Positions 47,135-56,082 of a DNA stretch of 64,000 nt are shown here, in pieces (positions within the stretch are counted from its first letter, which is position 1; each line of letters begins with the position of its first letter). A program made the position numbers and the translations under genes. A model generated the notes under the pieces. That model was not told the origin of the DNA and ran no database searches. It saw only the letters and a program-made list of their open reading frames with translations. The stretch comes from Novosphingobium sp. (GTDB taxonomy: Bacteria; Pseudomonadota; Alphaproteobacteria; Sphingomonadales; Sphingomonadaceae). The stretch is taken from contig JADJYM010000015.1 in assembly GCA_016719755.1 (NCBI GenBank), forward strand, positions 558,001 through 622,000. The letters are read 5' to 3'.

Positions 47135-48429
47135 ACGAGGTTATCCAGAGTGTAGCGGTAGCCGGTATAGTTGAGCTCGCTCATTGCCCAGACCAGCGCG
47201 TCGGCCCGGTCGGGCGAGCCCTCGCCGACATATCCAGCGCCGGTCATCGCGCACATCTGGTCCTCGAGCGCATTGAACACGCCGCAGTGCGAGACCTTGC
47301 CCTGCTCATAGAGCGCCGCCACCGGCTCGGCCCGGGCGATCTTGCCCCGGCTCGCCGTCACCATGGTGATCGGCAGGTTCTTCGACGCGGTGCGCAGCAC
47401 GGCCTCGACCATCGCGCCGCCAAAGTTCTTCTCTGCCACGACGCGATCAGCGCCCCACTTCTGGAACGTGTCGACGACGCGGCGCGCCCAGCCATCGGGC
47501 GACAGATTGCAGCTCGCGTCCTCGAGGACGTAGAACCGCTCGTCGCGCCCAGCGCCAGCGACGACGATGCCGACGTCGTCGCCCTGCCCGCCGCCCGAGG
47601 TGCCGGACGGGTCGACTGCCACCACGATACGGCGCAGTTCCGACGGCGCGGCGCGCAGCCGGTGGGAATCGATCATGCCCGCCGTCCAGAGGGCGCCCTG
47701 CACGTCCTCGAGCAGCTCGGCATAGAGCTCCTGCCGGCCAAGCCGGGTGCCCTCGTACCGCTCGCGCAGACGCGCAATCGCGCCAGCGGGCAGGTTGGCC
47801 GAATTGTCGAACGTCGAGCCGCGCGTGATCATTGCGCCGGGCGTAGCTATGATGCGCTTGATCAGTGGTTCCGGCCTAGGGGTGGTGGTTACAACGACTT
47901 GCGGGTTCTCGCCTAGACGCATGCCGAACATGAGCTGATCCCATGTATCGGGCTCAGGCCATGCCGCGACCTCGTCGCCCCATGCGCGATGATGCTGCGG
48001 CCCGCGCAGACGTTCCGGCTCAGAGGCGGAATAGGTGGAGAATCGGCTGCCGTTCCAGAGAACGACCTCGCACATACCGAGGCTGCGGTTGTACGTCTGG
48101 ACGCAAGCCTTGGGCAGAACGGCGAGCAGGCCGCTCTCGCCCTCGATGCAGGTGTTGCGCGCGTCCAGAGCCGTCGGCGCGACGATCGCGATGCGTGAGC
48201 CCGGATTGCTGCAGGCGAACCATGCGACGTCCTCAGCCCCCGTCCGGGTCTTCCCCCAGCCCCGGCCCGCCAGAGCCACCCAGATCGGCCAGTTGCCTTC
48301 CGGCGTCAGCTGGTCGGGCCTCGCCCTCGATAACCACTGCGCTCGTGCTGTTGCTGCCGCTCGAAATTGCGGCGGCAGCCCGGTCAAGCGCTCCGGCGAT
48401 AGCTGCGAAGGCGTCGTCCCGGTCGACAT
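47131..48429 (-). CDS. terL: Phage terminase large subunit
   Basis: A 432-residue packaging motor. Walker A is 'GRGWGKT' at residues 55-61; 'WGDEVAAW' is the Walker B region; the C-terminal nuclease domain has 'VAVDPSG', 'VVAEKNFGG' and 'PDRADALVWAMSEL'. This is the DNA-packaging form found in GTA-like and many alphaproteobacterial phages. It looks complete. It overlaps terS by 197 bases, more than usual, so its true start may be later. Confidence 0.92.
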   Translation of the reverse strand: MSTGTTPSQLSPERLTGLPPQFRAAATARAQWLSRARPDQLTPEGNWPIWVALAGRGWGKTRTGAEDVAWFACSNPGSRIAIVAPTALDARNTCIEGESGLLAVLPKACVQTYNRSLGMCEVVLWNGSRFSTYSASEPERLRGPQHHRAWGDEVAAWPEPDTWDQLMFGMRLGENPQVVVTTTPRPEPLIKRIIATPGAMITRGSTFDNSANLPAGAIARLRERYEGTRLGRQELYAELLEDVQGALWTAGMIDSHRLRAAPSELRRIVVAVDPSGTSGGGQGDDVGIVVAGAGRDERFYVLEDASCNLSPDGWARRVVDTFQKWGADRVVAEKNFGGAMVEAVLRTASKNLPITMVTASRGKIARAEPVAALYEQGKVSHCGVFNALEDQMCAMTGAGYVGEGSPDRADALVWAMSELNYTGYRYTLDNLV

Positions 48430-48763
48430 TTACCGAGACCCCGACTGCAAGCGGCTTTTCGCGGAAGGCGTTGCTGAGCTTGCCCAGGTACCAGCGCTCG
48501 GCATCGAACGCGAGGCGCCCGGCGATCGGGTCCTTGGCGCTCTTTGCCGCTGCGACGGCCATTTCAGCGCGGAGATGGAAGCCGACCTCGCGCGCTTCAT
48601 AAAGGCGCTGAGCAAGGTCGGAATCGCTGCGCATCCACTCGTAGACGACGCCGCGCGCGGGCATGCCGTCCTGCTTGCAGATGACCACGAGCGATTTGCC
48701 CTCGGCCAGTTGCTCAGCGATCGAATCAATGACCTCAGGGCCGTAGCGGGTCGGAACGGACAT
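48233..48763 (-). CDS. terS: Terminase small subunit-like protein
   Basis: A 176-residue protein with an N-terminal helix-turn-helix ('GKSLVVICKQDGMPARGVVYEWMRSD') and a following helical region ('REVGFHLRAEMAVAAAKSAKDP'), as in small terminases that recognise phage DNA. It directly precedes terL. The last 60 or so residues overlap the terL frame and are Gly/Asp-rich, so they may not be functional. Confidence 0.82.
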   Translation of the reverse strand: MSVPTRYGPEVIDSIAEQLAEGKSLVVICKQDGMPARGVVYEWMRSDSDLAQRLYEAREVGFHLRAEMAVAAAKSAKDPIAGRLAFDAERWYLGKLSNAFREKPLAVGVSVNVDRDDAFAAIAGALDRAAAAISSGSNSTSAVVIEGEARPADAGRQLADLGGSGGPGLGEDPDGG

Positions 48764-48998
48764 GGCTCATGCTCGACTGAAAAAGGGGTGCTGGGCCCGC
48801 CCCGGCTCTGGTGGACGGGGCGAACCAGGACGAGCCCAGCGGGGGATTGGCGCTGCCCGGGGGTGGGTGAGCAGGCGCCAAAAGAAAGGTGCGGGACCGG
48901 GCAACAAGGAGCGAAAACCCGGCCCCGCGTTGCGCTGGCCAACAACCGGGCTTGAACCACGATACCCGGGCCAGCCAGCCCAATGGAAGAAAGCGGCA

Positions 48999-49886
48999 TC
49001 ATGCCGCGCGCTCGATCTTGTCGAGCGGCTCGACCATGAAACCCGAACGCTCGATCGCTTCGGCCACCTCAGCCTTGAGGTAGAGCTCGCGCGGCGGCGG
49101 CTCCGTGCCAGTCTCATTGTAGATATCGATGAGGTCCGGTCGCACCTGGTCGGGCGAGGCCTTCGCGCTGAGCTGGGTCCAGAACGGGACGCGGTTCGTC
49201 GGCTGAATGCGGTAAGGGCGCCACGACGCCCGCTCTGCAGCCTGGGCCCGATCCTCCCGGTCAACGCCCTCGCGGCGAATCTCGCCATAGCTGGCCGCGA
49301 TCACCTGGTGGATGTTCGCCACCGGCCAGGCGCTGCGCATGCCATCGGAGAAGCTGGGCAGCTTGATCCCCGTCAGCCGCTTGAGTTGGCCGTGCTGGAA
49401 GAAATTTCCGGGCAGGCCGCGCGCCACCGCTTCCGCGCTGGCATCGGACATGCGGGCGCCCACCATCGCGGCATCATTGGCCTCAATCTGGGTCAGGAGC
49501 TCGACCATGCGCCGCTCGATCGCGGGCCATTCGGTGCGCAGCGCTTCGGCTAGCCGGTCCCGCTCGGCGAGAATGGCGGCCTTGTGTTCCTCGGCGGCCT
49601 TCGCTGCCTCTCTGTTGCGCCGCTCGTCAAGGATCTCGCTCAGCCGGTCAACGGCGGCATTGAGGGCCTTCGCGCTCCGGCCATGACGCTCGGCGCGCGC
49701 GGCAGCGGCCTCGCGATCCTCTTCGCAGAGGGTGAAGTCGAGGCTATCGGAAACGGCCTTTGCAGCCGCCGCCGAAAGGCTCTCGATCTCGGCCCGGGCC
49801 TCGCCGATCAGGTCCTCGATATCGGTCAGCCGGGCGCGGCTGTTCGCCATCGCCGCAGCGATGCGATCGTTCAGGGGCTTGGCCAT
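48999..49886 (-). CDS. Phage protein of unknown function with coiled coil
   Basis: A 295-residue protein. Residues about 15-140 are strongly helical and charged (Glu/Ala/Arg heptads), and a globular C-terminal part follows ('GNFFQHGQLKRLTGIKLPSF'). I do not recognise a family. It sits upstream of the terminase genes and its start overlaps the preceding gene by 16 bases, so it belongs to the same phage transcription unit. The 235 bases between it and terS hold no gene I can support. Confidence 0.65.
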   Translation of the reverse strand: MAKPLNDRIAAAMANSRARLTDIEDLIGEARAEIESLSAAAAKAVSDSLDFTLCEEDREAAAARAERHGRSAKALNAAVDRLSEILDERRNREAAKAAEEHKAAILAERDRLAEALRTEWPAIERRMVELLTQIEANDAAMVGARMSDASAEAVARGLPGNFFQHGQLKRLTGIKLPSFSDGMRSAWPVANIHQVIAASYGEIRREGVDREDRAQAAERASWRPYRIQPTNRVPFWTQLSAKASPDQVRPDLIDIYNETGTEPPPRELYLKAEVAEAIERSGFMVEPLDKIERAA

Positions 49887-50350
49887 GGTTCAGACCCCGT
49901 AACGGGCGCGGGAAAGGGCGCGGCGGTCGTAGTTCTGGGCGTCGGTGCTGGCCGGTTCGGTCCGGGCATCGGTCGCCAGAGTGGCAAGGCCGCTCCGCCG
50001 CTGCGCTCGGCGCGCATGGCATTCTCGAGGCCCTTGCCGCCATCAGTGACCTTGCAGCGGGCGACGAGGAAAGCGTTGGCCGCGTCAAAGACGGGAGCCC
50101 GATCGCCCAGGAACGCGAACTTGCGATCATGCGCCGCGCGCATCTGGGCCACCTCGGCTTCGATGCGGGTAAGGACGTCGGCCTGGTTGTCGCGGAAGTA
50201 CATGGTCCCGCTCGTTGCGGACGCATTGTCCATGAACGCGAGGTCGAAGCCGACGTAATCGCCATCCTTCACCGTGCGGCCTTTCTGCATCCGGAGGCGG
50301 CGCTCTTCGTCGGTCACGTGCGGCGAATTGAGGGGGGCAACGAATTCCAT
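49871..50350 (-). CDS. Phage protein of unknown function
   Basis: A 159-residue protein beginning 'MEFVAPLNSPHVTDEERRLR' after an AGGAGAG ribosome-binding site. The N-terminal 100 residues look globular; the tail is Pro/Ala/Thr-rich. Its ATG follows the stop of a 47-residue reading frame by one base, suggesting coupling. No family recognised. Confidence 0.6.
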   Translation of the reverse strand: MEFVAPLNSPHVTDEERRLRMQKGRTVKDGDYVGFDLAFMDNASATSGTMYFRDNQADVLTRIEAEVAQMRAAHDRKFAFLGDRAPVFDAANAFLVARCKVTDGGKGLENAMRAERSGGAALPLWRPMPGPNRPAPTPRTTTAAPFPAPVTGSEPWPSP

Positions 50351-50351
50351 A

Positions 50352-50495
50352 TCAGCTCTCCTTTGCCAGCTGCGCCGACGAGCGCGCGGCATGCACGGGC
50401 GGACGGCAGGAGGGCTGCCGAGCGGTGAGATAACGGTTCTGGGGGGTGGCCTGCGGATGGCCGAGGTGGCAGTGCTGTTTGATGTACTGCGGCAT
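50352..50495 (-). CDS. Candidate 47-residue phage protein
   Basis: A short frame starting 'MPQYIKQHCHLGHPQATPQN' with a good GAGGGAG ribosome-binding site. Its TGA is one base from the next gene's ATG, typical of coupled phage genes. His/Cys residues near the start could bind metal. Support is positional only. Confidence 0.4.
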   Translation of the reverse strand: MPQYIKQHCHLGHPQATPQNRYLTARQPSCRPPVHAARSSAQLAKES

Positions 50496-50597
50496 TTCGC
50501 TCGCTCCCTCTAGGTGGGCCCGGGATTGATGGCGGGCGGCCGGAAGGGCTCCGGTTGAGGGTGACTTTGCCGGGCGCGGGGAAATCCGTTACCGCCG

Positions 50598-50879
50598 TCA
50601 AGCGGACTGTCGCGAGCCTCGGCCCTTGATTTCGACCGGGATCAAATGAAGCATGCGGCGACCGTTGCGGATGACGTATTCGGACCGCGCCGCCTTGAGC
50701 TCATCCCGCCCGCATTCATCGATCCACCGGGCAATCACCGGCCAGCCAGCGCGGTAGTGTTCCTGAATGCTTTCCCAGCCCAGCTCGATGTAGCGATCGC
50801 GGAAGTCGCGGGGACATGGGCGCTGGGGGCGCTTGCGGCCTGGCAGTGCTTCGCGGGGATATCGCAGGGGCTTTGCCAT
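50598..50879 (-). CDS. Small phage protein, RWIDECG family, copy A
   Basis: A 93-residue basic protein. It shares the pattern 'PCPxDFRxxYIxxGW', 'RWIDECGxxELxAARxEY' with the gene immediately upstream, so the two are tandem paralogues. The 'VIARWIDECGRDELKAAR' segment looks like a helix-turn-helix. A DNA-binding role is plausible; no family recognised. The 100 bases between it and the 47-residue frame hold no gene I can support. Confidence 0.6.
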   Translation of the reverse strand: MAKPLRYPREALPGRKRPQRPCPRDFRDRYIELGWESIQEHYRAGWPVIARWIDECGRDELKAARSEYVIRNGRRMLHLIPVEIKGRGSRQSA

Positions 50880-50930
50880 GCGCCGGGTATGTTCCGGGCA
50901 GGCTTGCGCCCTTACCGCCGACACTGCGCC

Positions 50931-51266
50931 CTAGCGATCACGATCAGCCATGGCGCGATGATGCTCCTCGAGCTTCTCCGCCGACCAGCCTTTGACGTGC
51001 TTTGCTCGAGCGCGCGACTTGCCCAATCGAACCTTGACGAAATACTCCCGGCGCGCGGCGACCAGCTCGGCCCCGCCGCATTCGTCAATCCATCGCCGGA
51101 TAACCTCTGAGCGCGCGCCGTAGACGTACTCGCAGGCCCAGCCCTCTTTGATGTACGTTTCGCGGAAGTCCGGCGGACAAGGGCGCCAGGCAGAGGGGCG
51201 GTTGGGCCTCTGCAAGTAACGGGGCACCTCGGCCCGACCGCCCCACCATCCGTCTTTTGCTGCCAT
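50931..51266 (-). CDS. Small phage protein, RWIDECG family, copy B
   Basis: A 111-residue paralogue of the next gene downstream, with a longer N-terminus ('MAAKDGWWGGRAEVPRYLQR') and a charged C-terminal tail. The shared core is 'RPCPPDFRETYIKEGW' and 'RRWIDECGGAELVAARREY'. This is the first gene of the minus-strand phage unit. Function unknown. Confidence 0.6.
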   Translation of the reverse strand: MAAKDGWWGGRAEVPRYLQRPNRPSAWRPCPPDFRETYIKEGWACEYVYGARSEVIRRWIDECGGAELVAARREYFVKVRLGKSRARAKHVKGWSAEKLEEHHRAMADRDR

Positions 51267-51637
51267 GGCCGCGAAAGTGCCGTGGCGCCGGTTCGGGATT
51301 ACCGCCGTCGGGAAGAGACTCGACTCCGCGCCTCAGCGCGGCCAGACTGGGGATAGTCCTGCGATGCACTCCGGTTGATCCCCGGAACAAGCGGAGCGGG
51401 GCGCGCCGATGCCACCAACGGCGGGGGAATGCGCGGACAGGCTGCGCCTGCAAACCGATTGGTTAGGCTGATCGGGCCGCCGCTTTCCACGACGAGTGGA
51501 GATCACTTCGGCACTGGCAGGAGCGGACCATGGCCGCGAGCGCCAGGGTGATTGCTCGCAACCTGCCTCAACGGTTGCACCAGGACGTTTTCGACAACTC
51601 TTTGGGGTTGTTGGCCAACGCCCCGGAGTTTTCAGCA
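51267..51637. other. Island right-end non-coding stretch
   Basis: No reading frame here has convincing codon use, ribosome-binding site or family resemblance on either strand. An integrase gene would be expected between the phage genes and attR but is absent. The stretch should hold the promoter of the minus-strand phage unit. Confidence 0.5.
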
Positions 51638-51733
51638 ATGAAGCCCCGGAAGACTGTTGCCTGGACGATCGACGTCAAGGTCCACCTTTGCCTCTGGCCG
51701 ATCGTGGCGCTGATCTCGATGTTCATCCGGTAG
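51638..51733 (+). CDS. Candidate 31-residue membrane peptide
   Basis: A small plus-strand frame 'MKPRKTVAWTIDVKVHLCLW' ending in a hydrophobic segment, with GGAG nine bases before the ATG and a terminator-like hairpin three bases after the stop. The frame is open to 51530, giving 67 residues if an earlier ATG is used. No family recognised. Confidence 0.4.
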   Translation: MKPRKTVAWTIDVKVHLCLWPIVALISMFIR

Positions 51734-51736
51734 CCA

Positions 51737-51764
51737 GCATGGGGCGGGCGCAAGCCTGCCCCAT
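51737..51764 (+). terminator. Terminator-like hairpin near attR
   Basis: CATGGGGCGGGC pairs with GCCTGCCCCATG (one G-T pair) around GCAA and is followed by TTT. It directly follows the 31-residue frame, supporting a plus-strand transcript there. Confidence 0.65.
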
Positions 51765-51875
51765 GTTTGCAGCACTTCAACGTACCAGTGCCTTACCGGT
51801 TCGCTTGATCGCCAGATATCGGCTAGAAATACCGCGCTTTTCCGCCACTCCTGCGATAATGGCCCGCTAACTACA

Positions 51876-51919
51876 AATCAGCGGGTCCTAGGTTCGAGCC
51901 CTAGTGCGTCCACCAAACC
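51876..51919. repeat. attR, duplicated 3' half of tRNA-Lys
   Basis: Exact 44-base copy of 41084-41127, containing the T arm, acceptor 3' strand and CCA but no 5' half or anticodon, so it is not a tRNA gene. It marks the right end of the island. Confidence 0.92.
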
Positions 51920-52272
51920 CTTCATAAACATGATGGAATATCCAGTCACCCCTCATGGGTGGCTTGTCTTCCGGCAACCTAACAGCAATCAGGACGCTCG
52001 AATTCCGGCAATCCAATGCCGCCCAAGGTCTGCCGGGTTCCCCCCATATCACCTGAAAGCAGGCCGATTGTCCATCTGTGCTCCCGTGCGGGTACGGCGT
52101 GGCCGCGCTACCTCACTTGACCGCGCCTTTTTTCCTGAGCCCCCGCAAACGGCAGCCCTTTGCGTGCAGCCCTAAGACCTCATGCAGAACGGACTGTTGA
52201 CGGCGGGCCATGTCCGCGCAATCCTGTTGCATTGCCAAGTGCAACTGTTCTGGCAAACGGAGGGGATCAGGG
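51920..52272. other. Intergenic region between attR and the DUF3604 genes
   Basis: No gene is supported. Near its right end GTTGCA at 52226-52231 and TGCAAC at 52240-52245 form an inverted repeat with an 8-base spacer, 27 bases before the lipoprotein ATG. It could be an operator for the DUF3604 operon. A T-run at 52130-52134 is not preceded by a clear stem. Confidence 0.4.
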
Positions 52273-54159
52273 ATGCGAAAGACCGCACTGTTTGCGGCGA
52301 CCATGCTGATGGGCTCGATGCTTGTCGCGGGTTGTGAGCGGGTGGATCAGGCAATGCGCGGCGATACGAAAGTCGCCGAGACAGCCTATCCCGAACGGGT
52401 CTACTGGGGCGACACGCATCTCCACACCAGCAATTCTGTCGACGCTTTCGGGTTTGGCAATCGGCTCGATCCGGAAGCCGCGCTGCGCTTTGCCCGGGGC
52501 GAGGAAGTGGCATCGACCACCGGAACCAAGGCCAAGCTTGCCCGCCCGCTTGATTTCCTGGTGATTGCCGACCACGCCGAAGGCCTGGGCGCCACCAAGG
52601 CCCTTTACGAGGCGCCGCGCCTGCTCATCACCGATCCCACCATGCGCCGCTGGTACGACATGATGCATGAAGGGCCGGAAGGTTCGCAGCGCGCCATGGC
52701 GGAAATCCTCGATGCGCGCGGCCGCAATGCCCTCCCCGAAGCCATGCTCAACCAGGCCGATGCGGCCAAGCGCACGAAGTCGGTCTGGAACGATCACATC
52801 GACACGGTCGAGCGGTACAACGAGCCGGGCAAGTTTACCGCCTTCCTGGGCTTTGAATACACCCTGATGCAGGGGGGTAACAACCTTCACCGCAATGTCA
52901 TCTTCCGGGATGGTCCGGACCGGGTGAAAACCGTCACGCCGATCGATCCGACCTACAAGGCGACCCCTGACGAGATCTGGGCCTACATGGAAGCCTACGA
53001 GAAGGCGACCGGGGGCAAGGTGCTTGCCATTCCGCACAATTCGAACCTGTCCAATGGCCTGATGTTCGAGCTGACCCAGCCCGGCGGCGGGCCGATGACC
53101 GCGGACTATGCCAGGCGCCGCGCGCGGCTGGAACCGGTGGTGGAGGTCACCCAGATCAAGGGCGACAGCGAATCCCATCCCTTCCTTTCCCCCAACGACG
53201 AATTTTCGGGCTATGGCACTGCCGGTTGGGAGCTCAACAACCTGATTGGCAACCAGCCCAAGGTCCCGGGCATGTACGCGGGTGAATATGTCCGCGAGGC
53301 GCTGAAGCGCGGGCTGCTGATCGAGCAGCGCACCGGAGTGAACCCCTACAAATTCGGCATGATCGGATCGACGGATAGCCATACCTCGCTCGCCACAGCC
53401 GATGATAACCAGTTCTTCGGCAAGCACTCCGGCAACGAACCCAAGGCCGAGCGTGCCACCCAGCAGCAGAACCTGGGGACCAATCGCAACCGCTTCGGCT
53501 GGCAGTACCTGGCAAGCGGCTATGCCGGGGTCTGGGCCAAAGCCAACACGCGCGGCGCGATTTTCGACGCACTGATGCGCAAGGAGGTCTACGCCACCAC
53601 CGGTCCGCGCATGACGGTGCGGGTTTTCGGTGGGTGGGATTTCACGGCTGGCGACCTCACGGGTGACTGGGTCAAGGCTGGCTACGCGCGGGGCGTGCCG
53701 ATGGGCGGCGAACTCAAGGCAGGCGGCAAGGGTGCCCCCAGCTTCATCCTTTCAGCGCTCAAGGACCCGATCGGAGCCAATCTTGACCGCGTCCAGGTGG
53801 TCAAGGGCTGGATCGACAGGGCCGGGGTCGCGCGCGAGAAGGTGTTCGACGTCGTGTGGAGCGACATGGACCGGCGCAAGCCCGCGGGTGGCAAGGTGCC
53901 GACGGTGGGCGACACGGTCGACGTGATGAAGGCGACCTACGCCAATTCGATCGGTGCGCCCAGCCTTGCCACGGTTTGGCGCGATCCGGAATTCGATCCC
54001 TCCGTCCGGGCGTTCTACTACGTCCGCGTGATCGAGATCCCGACGCCGAGCTGGGTCGCCTATGACCGGCTTCGCTTCAACCTGACCCTGCCGCCTGAGA
54101 TCCCGCTCAAGCAGCAGGAACGTGCCTATACCTCGCCAATCTGGTACACACCCGGCTGA
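52273..54159 (+). CDS. DUF3604 lipoprotein, copy 1
   Basis: A 628-residue protein with lipobox MLVAGC. The DUF3604 blocks are clear: 'YWGDTHLHTSNSVDAFGFG' (PHP-like metal-binding GDTHLHT), 'DFLVIADHAEGLGATK', 'GKFTAFLGFEYTLMQ', 'AIPHNSNLSNG' and 'GSTDSHTSL'. The His/Asp pattern implies a metal-dependent hydrolase related to PHP phosphoesterases, acting at the envelope. The substrate is unknown. A near-identical paralogue follows after 35 bases. Confidence 0.9.
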   Translation: MRKTALFAATMLMGSMLVAGCERVDQAMRGDTKVAETAYPERVYWGDTHLHTSNSVDAFGFGNRLDPEAALRFARGEEVASTTGTKAKLARPLDFLVIADHAEGLGATKALYEAPRLLITDPTMRRWYDMMHEGPEGSQRAMAEILDARGRNALPEAMLNQADAAKRTKSVWNDHIDTVERYNEPGKFTAFLGFEYTLMQGGNNLHRNVIFRDGPDRVKTVTPIDPTYKATPDEIWAYMEAYEKATGGKVLAIPHNSNLSNGLMFELTQPGGGPMTADYARRRARLEPVVEVTQIKGDSESHPFLSPNDEFSGYGTAGWELNNLIGNQPKVPGMYAGEYVREALKRGLLIEQRTGVNPYKFGMIGSTDSHTSLATADDNQFFGKHSGNEPKAERATQQQNLGTNRNRFGWQYLASGYAGVWAKANTRGAIFDALMRKEVYATTGPRMTVRVFGGWDFTAGDLTGDWVKAGYARGVPMGGELKAGGKGAPSFILSALKDPIGANLDRVQVVKGWIDRAGVAREKVFDVVWSDMDRRKPAGGKVPTVGDTVDVMKATYANSIGAPSLATVWRDPEFDPSVRAFYYVRVIEIPTPSWVAYDRLRFNLTLPPEIPLKQQERAYTSPIWYTPG

Positions 54160-54194
54160 CAAGGGATAACGGAAATTTTTTGAGGGGGATACCG

Positions 54195-56081
54195 ATGCGC
54201 AAGGCCATGCTGACAGCTGCGCTGCTGATGACGACAACCGCCCTGGTTTCGGGCTGCGACGGCCCGCGCGGCGGTTTCGGCGGCAAGTCGGGAGTCAAGG
54301 ACACTGCCTATCCGGAACAGGTGTTCTGGGGCGATACCCACCTTCATACCGGCAATTCAGTCGATGCCTTCGGCTTCGGCGCCCGCCTGACACCGGAGGA
54401 CGCGCTCCGCTTCGCCCGTGGCGAAGAGGTCAAGTCTTCCACCGGGCTTGCGGCCAAGCTTGAGCGCCCGCTCGACTTTCTGGTGATTGCCGACCACGCC
54501 GAAGGAATCGGCGCAACCAAGGCGCTTTATGATGCGCCGCGCATGCTGATCAGCGATCCCACCCTGCTCCGCTGGCACGATCTGATGCATGAAGGACCGG
54601 CAGGTTCGCTCAAGGCCACTGGCGAGATCCTTCAGGCCCGGGGCCAGAACAAGCTGCCCCCCGGGCTCAACGATCCGGTCAAGGGCGCCGAGCGCACCCG
54701 CAAGATCTGGGACGAAAACATCGACACGGTCGAACGCTATAACGAGCCCGGCAAGTTCACCGCCTTCATTGGCTTCGAATACACGCTGATGCAGGGCGGC
54801 AACAACCTGCACCGCAATGTGATCTTCCGTGATGGCAAGGACAAGGCCAGCAAGGTCGTCCCCCTCGATCCCAGCAGCGCCGCCTGGCCAGAGCACCTGT
54901 GGGATTACATGGAGGCCTACGAGAAGAGCACCGGCGGCAAGGTGCTGGCCATCCCCCACAATTCCAACGTCTCCAACGGGCTGATGTTCATGCTGACCGA
55001 GCCGAACGGTGGTCCGATCAGCGCAGCCTATGCCCGCCGCCGCGCTGCGCGCGAACCGGTGGTGGAGATCACCCAGATCAAGGGGGACAGCGAAGCCCAT
55101 CCCTTCATGTCGCCCAACGACGAGTTCGCCGGTTATGGCACGGTCGGCTGGGACACCAACAACCTGATCTTCAACCAGCCCACCAAGCAGAGCGAACTGC
55201 CCGGCAGCTATGTGCGCGAGGCGCTTAAGCGCGGCCTGCTGATCGAGCAGCGCACTGGCGTGAACCCTTACAAGGTCGGCGTGATTGGATCGAGCGACAG
55301 CCATACCGGTCTCGCCACGGTTGATGAGAACAATTTCTTCGGCAAGCATTCCGGCGTGGAACCCAGCCCGCAGCGCGCCACGGCCGGTTTCGTTCCCGGC
55401 ATGAACAGCGGTCGGATGAACTGGCAGGCGCTTGCCAGCGGCTATGCGGCGGTCTGGGCAACGTCCAACAGCCGCGAGGCAATCTTCGACGCGATGATGC
55501 GGCGCGAAGTCTATGCCACCACCGGTCCGCGCATGACAGTGCGGGTGTTCGGCGGCTGGGACTTCAAGGCCGACGACCTCAAGGGCGACTGGGTCAAGGC
55601 CGGTTATGCGCGCGGCGTGCCGATGGGCGGCAGCCTGAAGCCGGGAGGAGCGGGCGCACCAAGCTTCATCCTCTCGGCGCTCAAGGATCCGGTGGGTGCC
55701 AATCTCGACCGGGTGCAGGTCGTCAAGGGCTGGGTCGACAAGGCAGGCGTCAGCCACGAACAGGTCTTCGACGTGGTCTGGAGCGACATGGACAAGCGCA
55801 AGGCCGCCGGCGGCAAGGTGCCATCGGTTGGCGATACGGTCGATACGACCCGCGCCACCTATGAGAATTCGATTGGCGCGCCGAGCCTGGCCACGGTCTG
55901 GACCGATCCCGCCTTCGATCCGAAGGTCCGCGCGTTCTACTATGTTCGCGTGCTGGAAATTCCGACCCCGACCTGGCTCAATTACGACATGGTCAAGTAC
56001 AAGCTGAAGTTCGGCCCGGAAATCCCGCTCAAGCAGCAGGAGCGCGCCTATACCTCGGCAATCTGGTATACGCCGACCTGA
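54195..56081 (+). CDS. DUF3604 lipoprotein, copy 2
   Basis: Also 628 residues, with lipobox ALVSGC and the same motifs ('FWGDTHLHTGNSVDAFGFG', 'IADHAEGIGATK', 'GSSDSHTGL'). Most of the alignment with copy 1 is identical by eye; differences cluster in the signal, near residues 140-150 and 330-420. It ends one base before the next gene's ATG, so it is operonic with the parvulin-like gene. Confidence 0.9.
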   Translation: MRKAMLTAALLMTTTALVSGCDGPRGGFGGKSGVKDTAYPEQVFWGDTHLHTGNSVDAFGFGARLTPEDALRFARGEEVKSSTGLAAKLERPLDFLVIADHAEGIGATKALYDAPRMLISDPTLLRWHDLMHEGPAGSLKATGEILQARGQNKLPPGLNDPVKGAERTRKIWDENIDTVERYNEPGKFTAFIGFEYTLMQGGNNLHRNVIFRDGKDKASKVVPLDPSSAAWPEHLWDYMEAYEKSTGGKVLAIPHNSNVSNGLMFMLTEPNGGPISAAYARRRAAREPVVEITQIKGDSEAHPFMSPNDEFAGYGTVGWDTNNLIFNQPTKQSELPGSYVREALKRGLLIEQRTGVNPYKVGVIGSSDSHTGLATVDENNFFGKHSGVEPSPQRATAGFVPGMNSGRMNWQALASGYAAVWATSNSREAIFDAMMRREVYATTGPRMTVRVFGGWDFKADDLKGDWVKAGYARGVPMGGSLKPGGAGAPSFILSALKDPVGANLDRVQVVKGWVDKAGVSHEQVFDVVWSDMDKRKAAGGKVPSVGDTVDTTRATYENSIGAPSLATVWTDPAFDPKVRAFYYVRVLEIPTPTWLNYDMVKYKLKFGPEIPLKQQERAYTSAIWYTPT

Positions 56082-56082
56082 C

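Noticed and set aside
51267-51637. An integrase gene next to attR
   Set aside because: No frame shows tyrosine-recombinase residues or a suitable length; the longest frames are low-quality shadows.
51876-51919. A second tRNA-Lys gene
   Set aside because: Only the 3' half is present; there is no D arm or anticodon, so it is an attachment-site duplicate.
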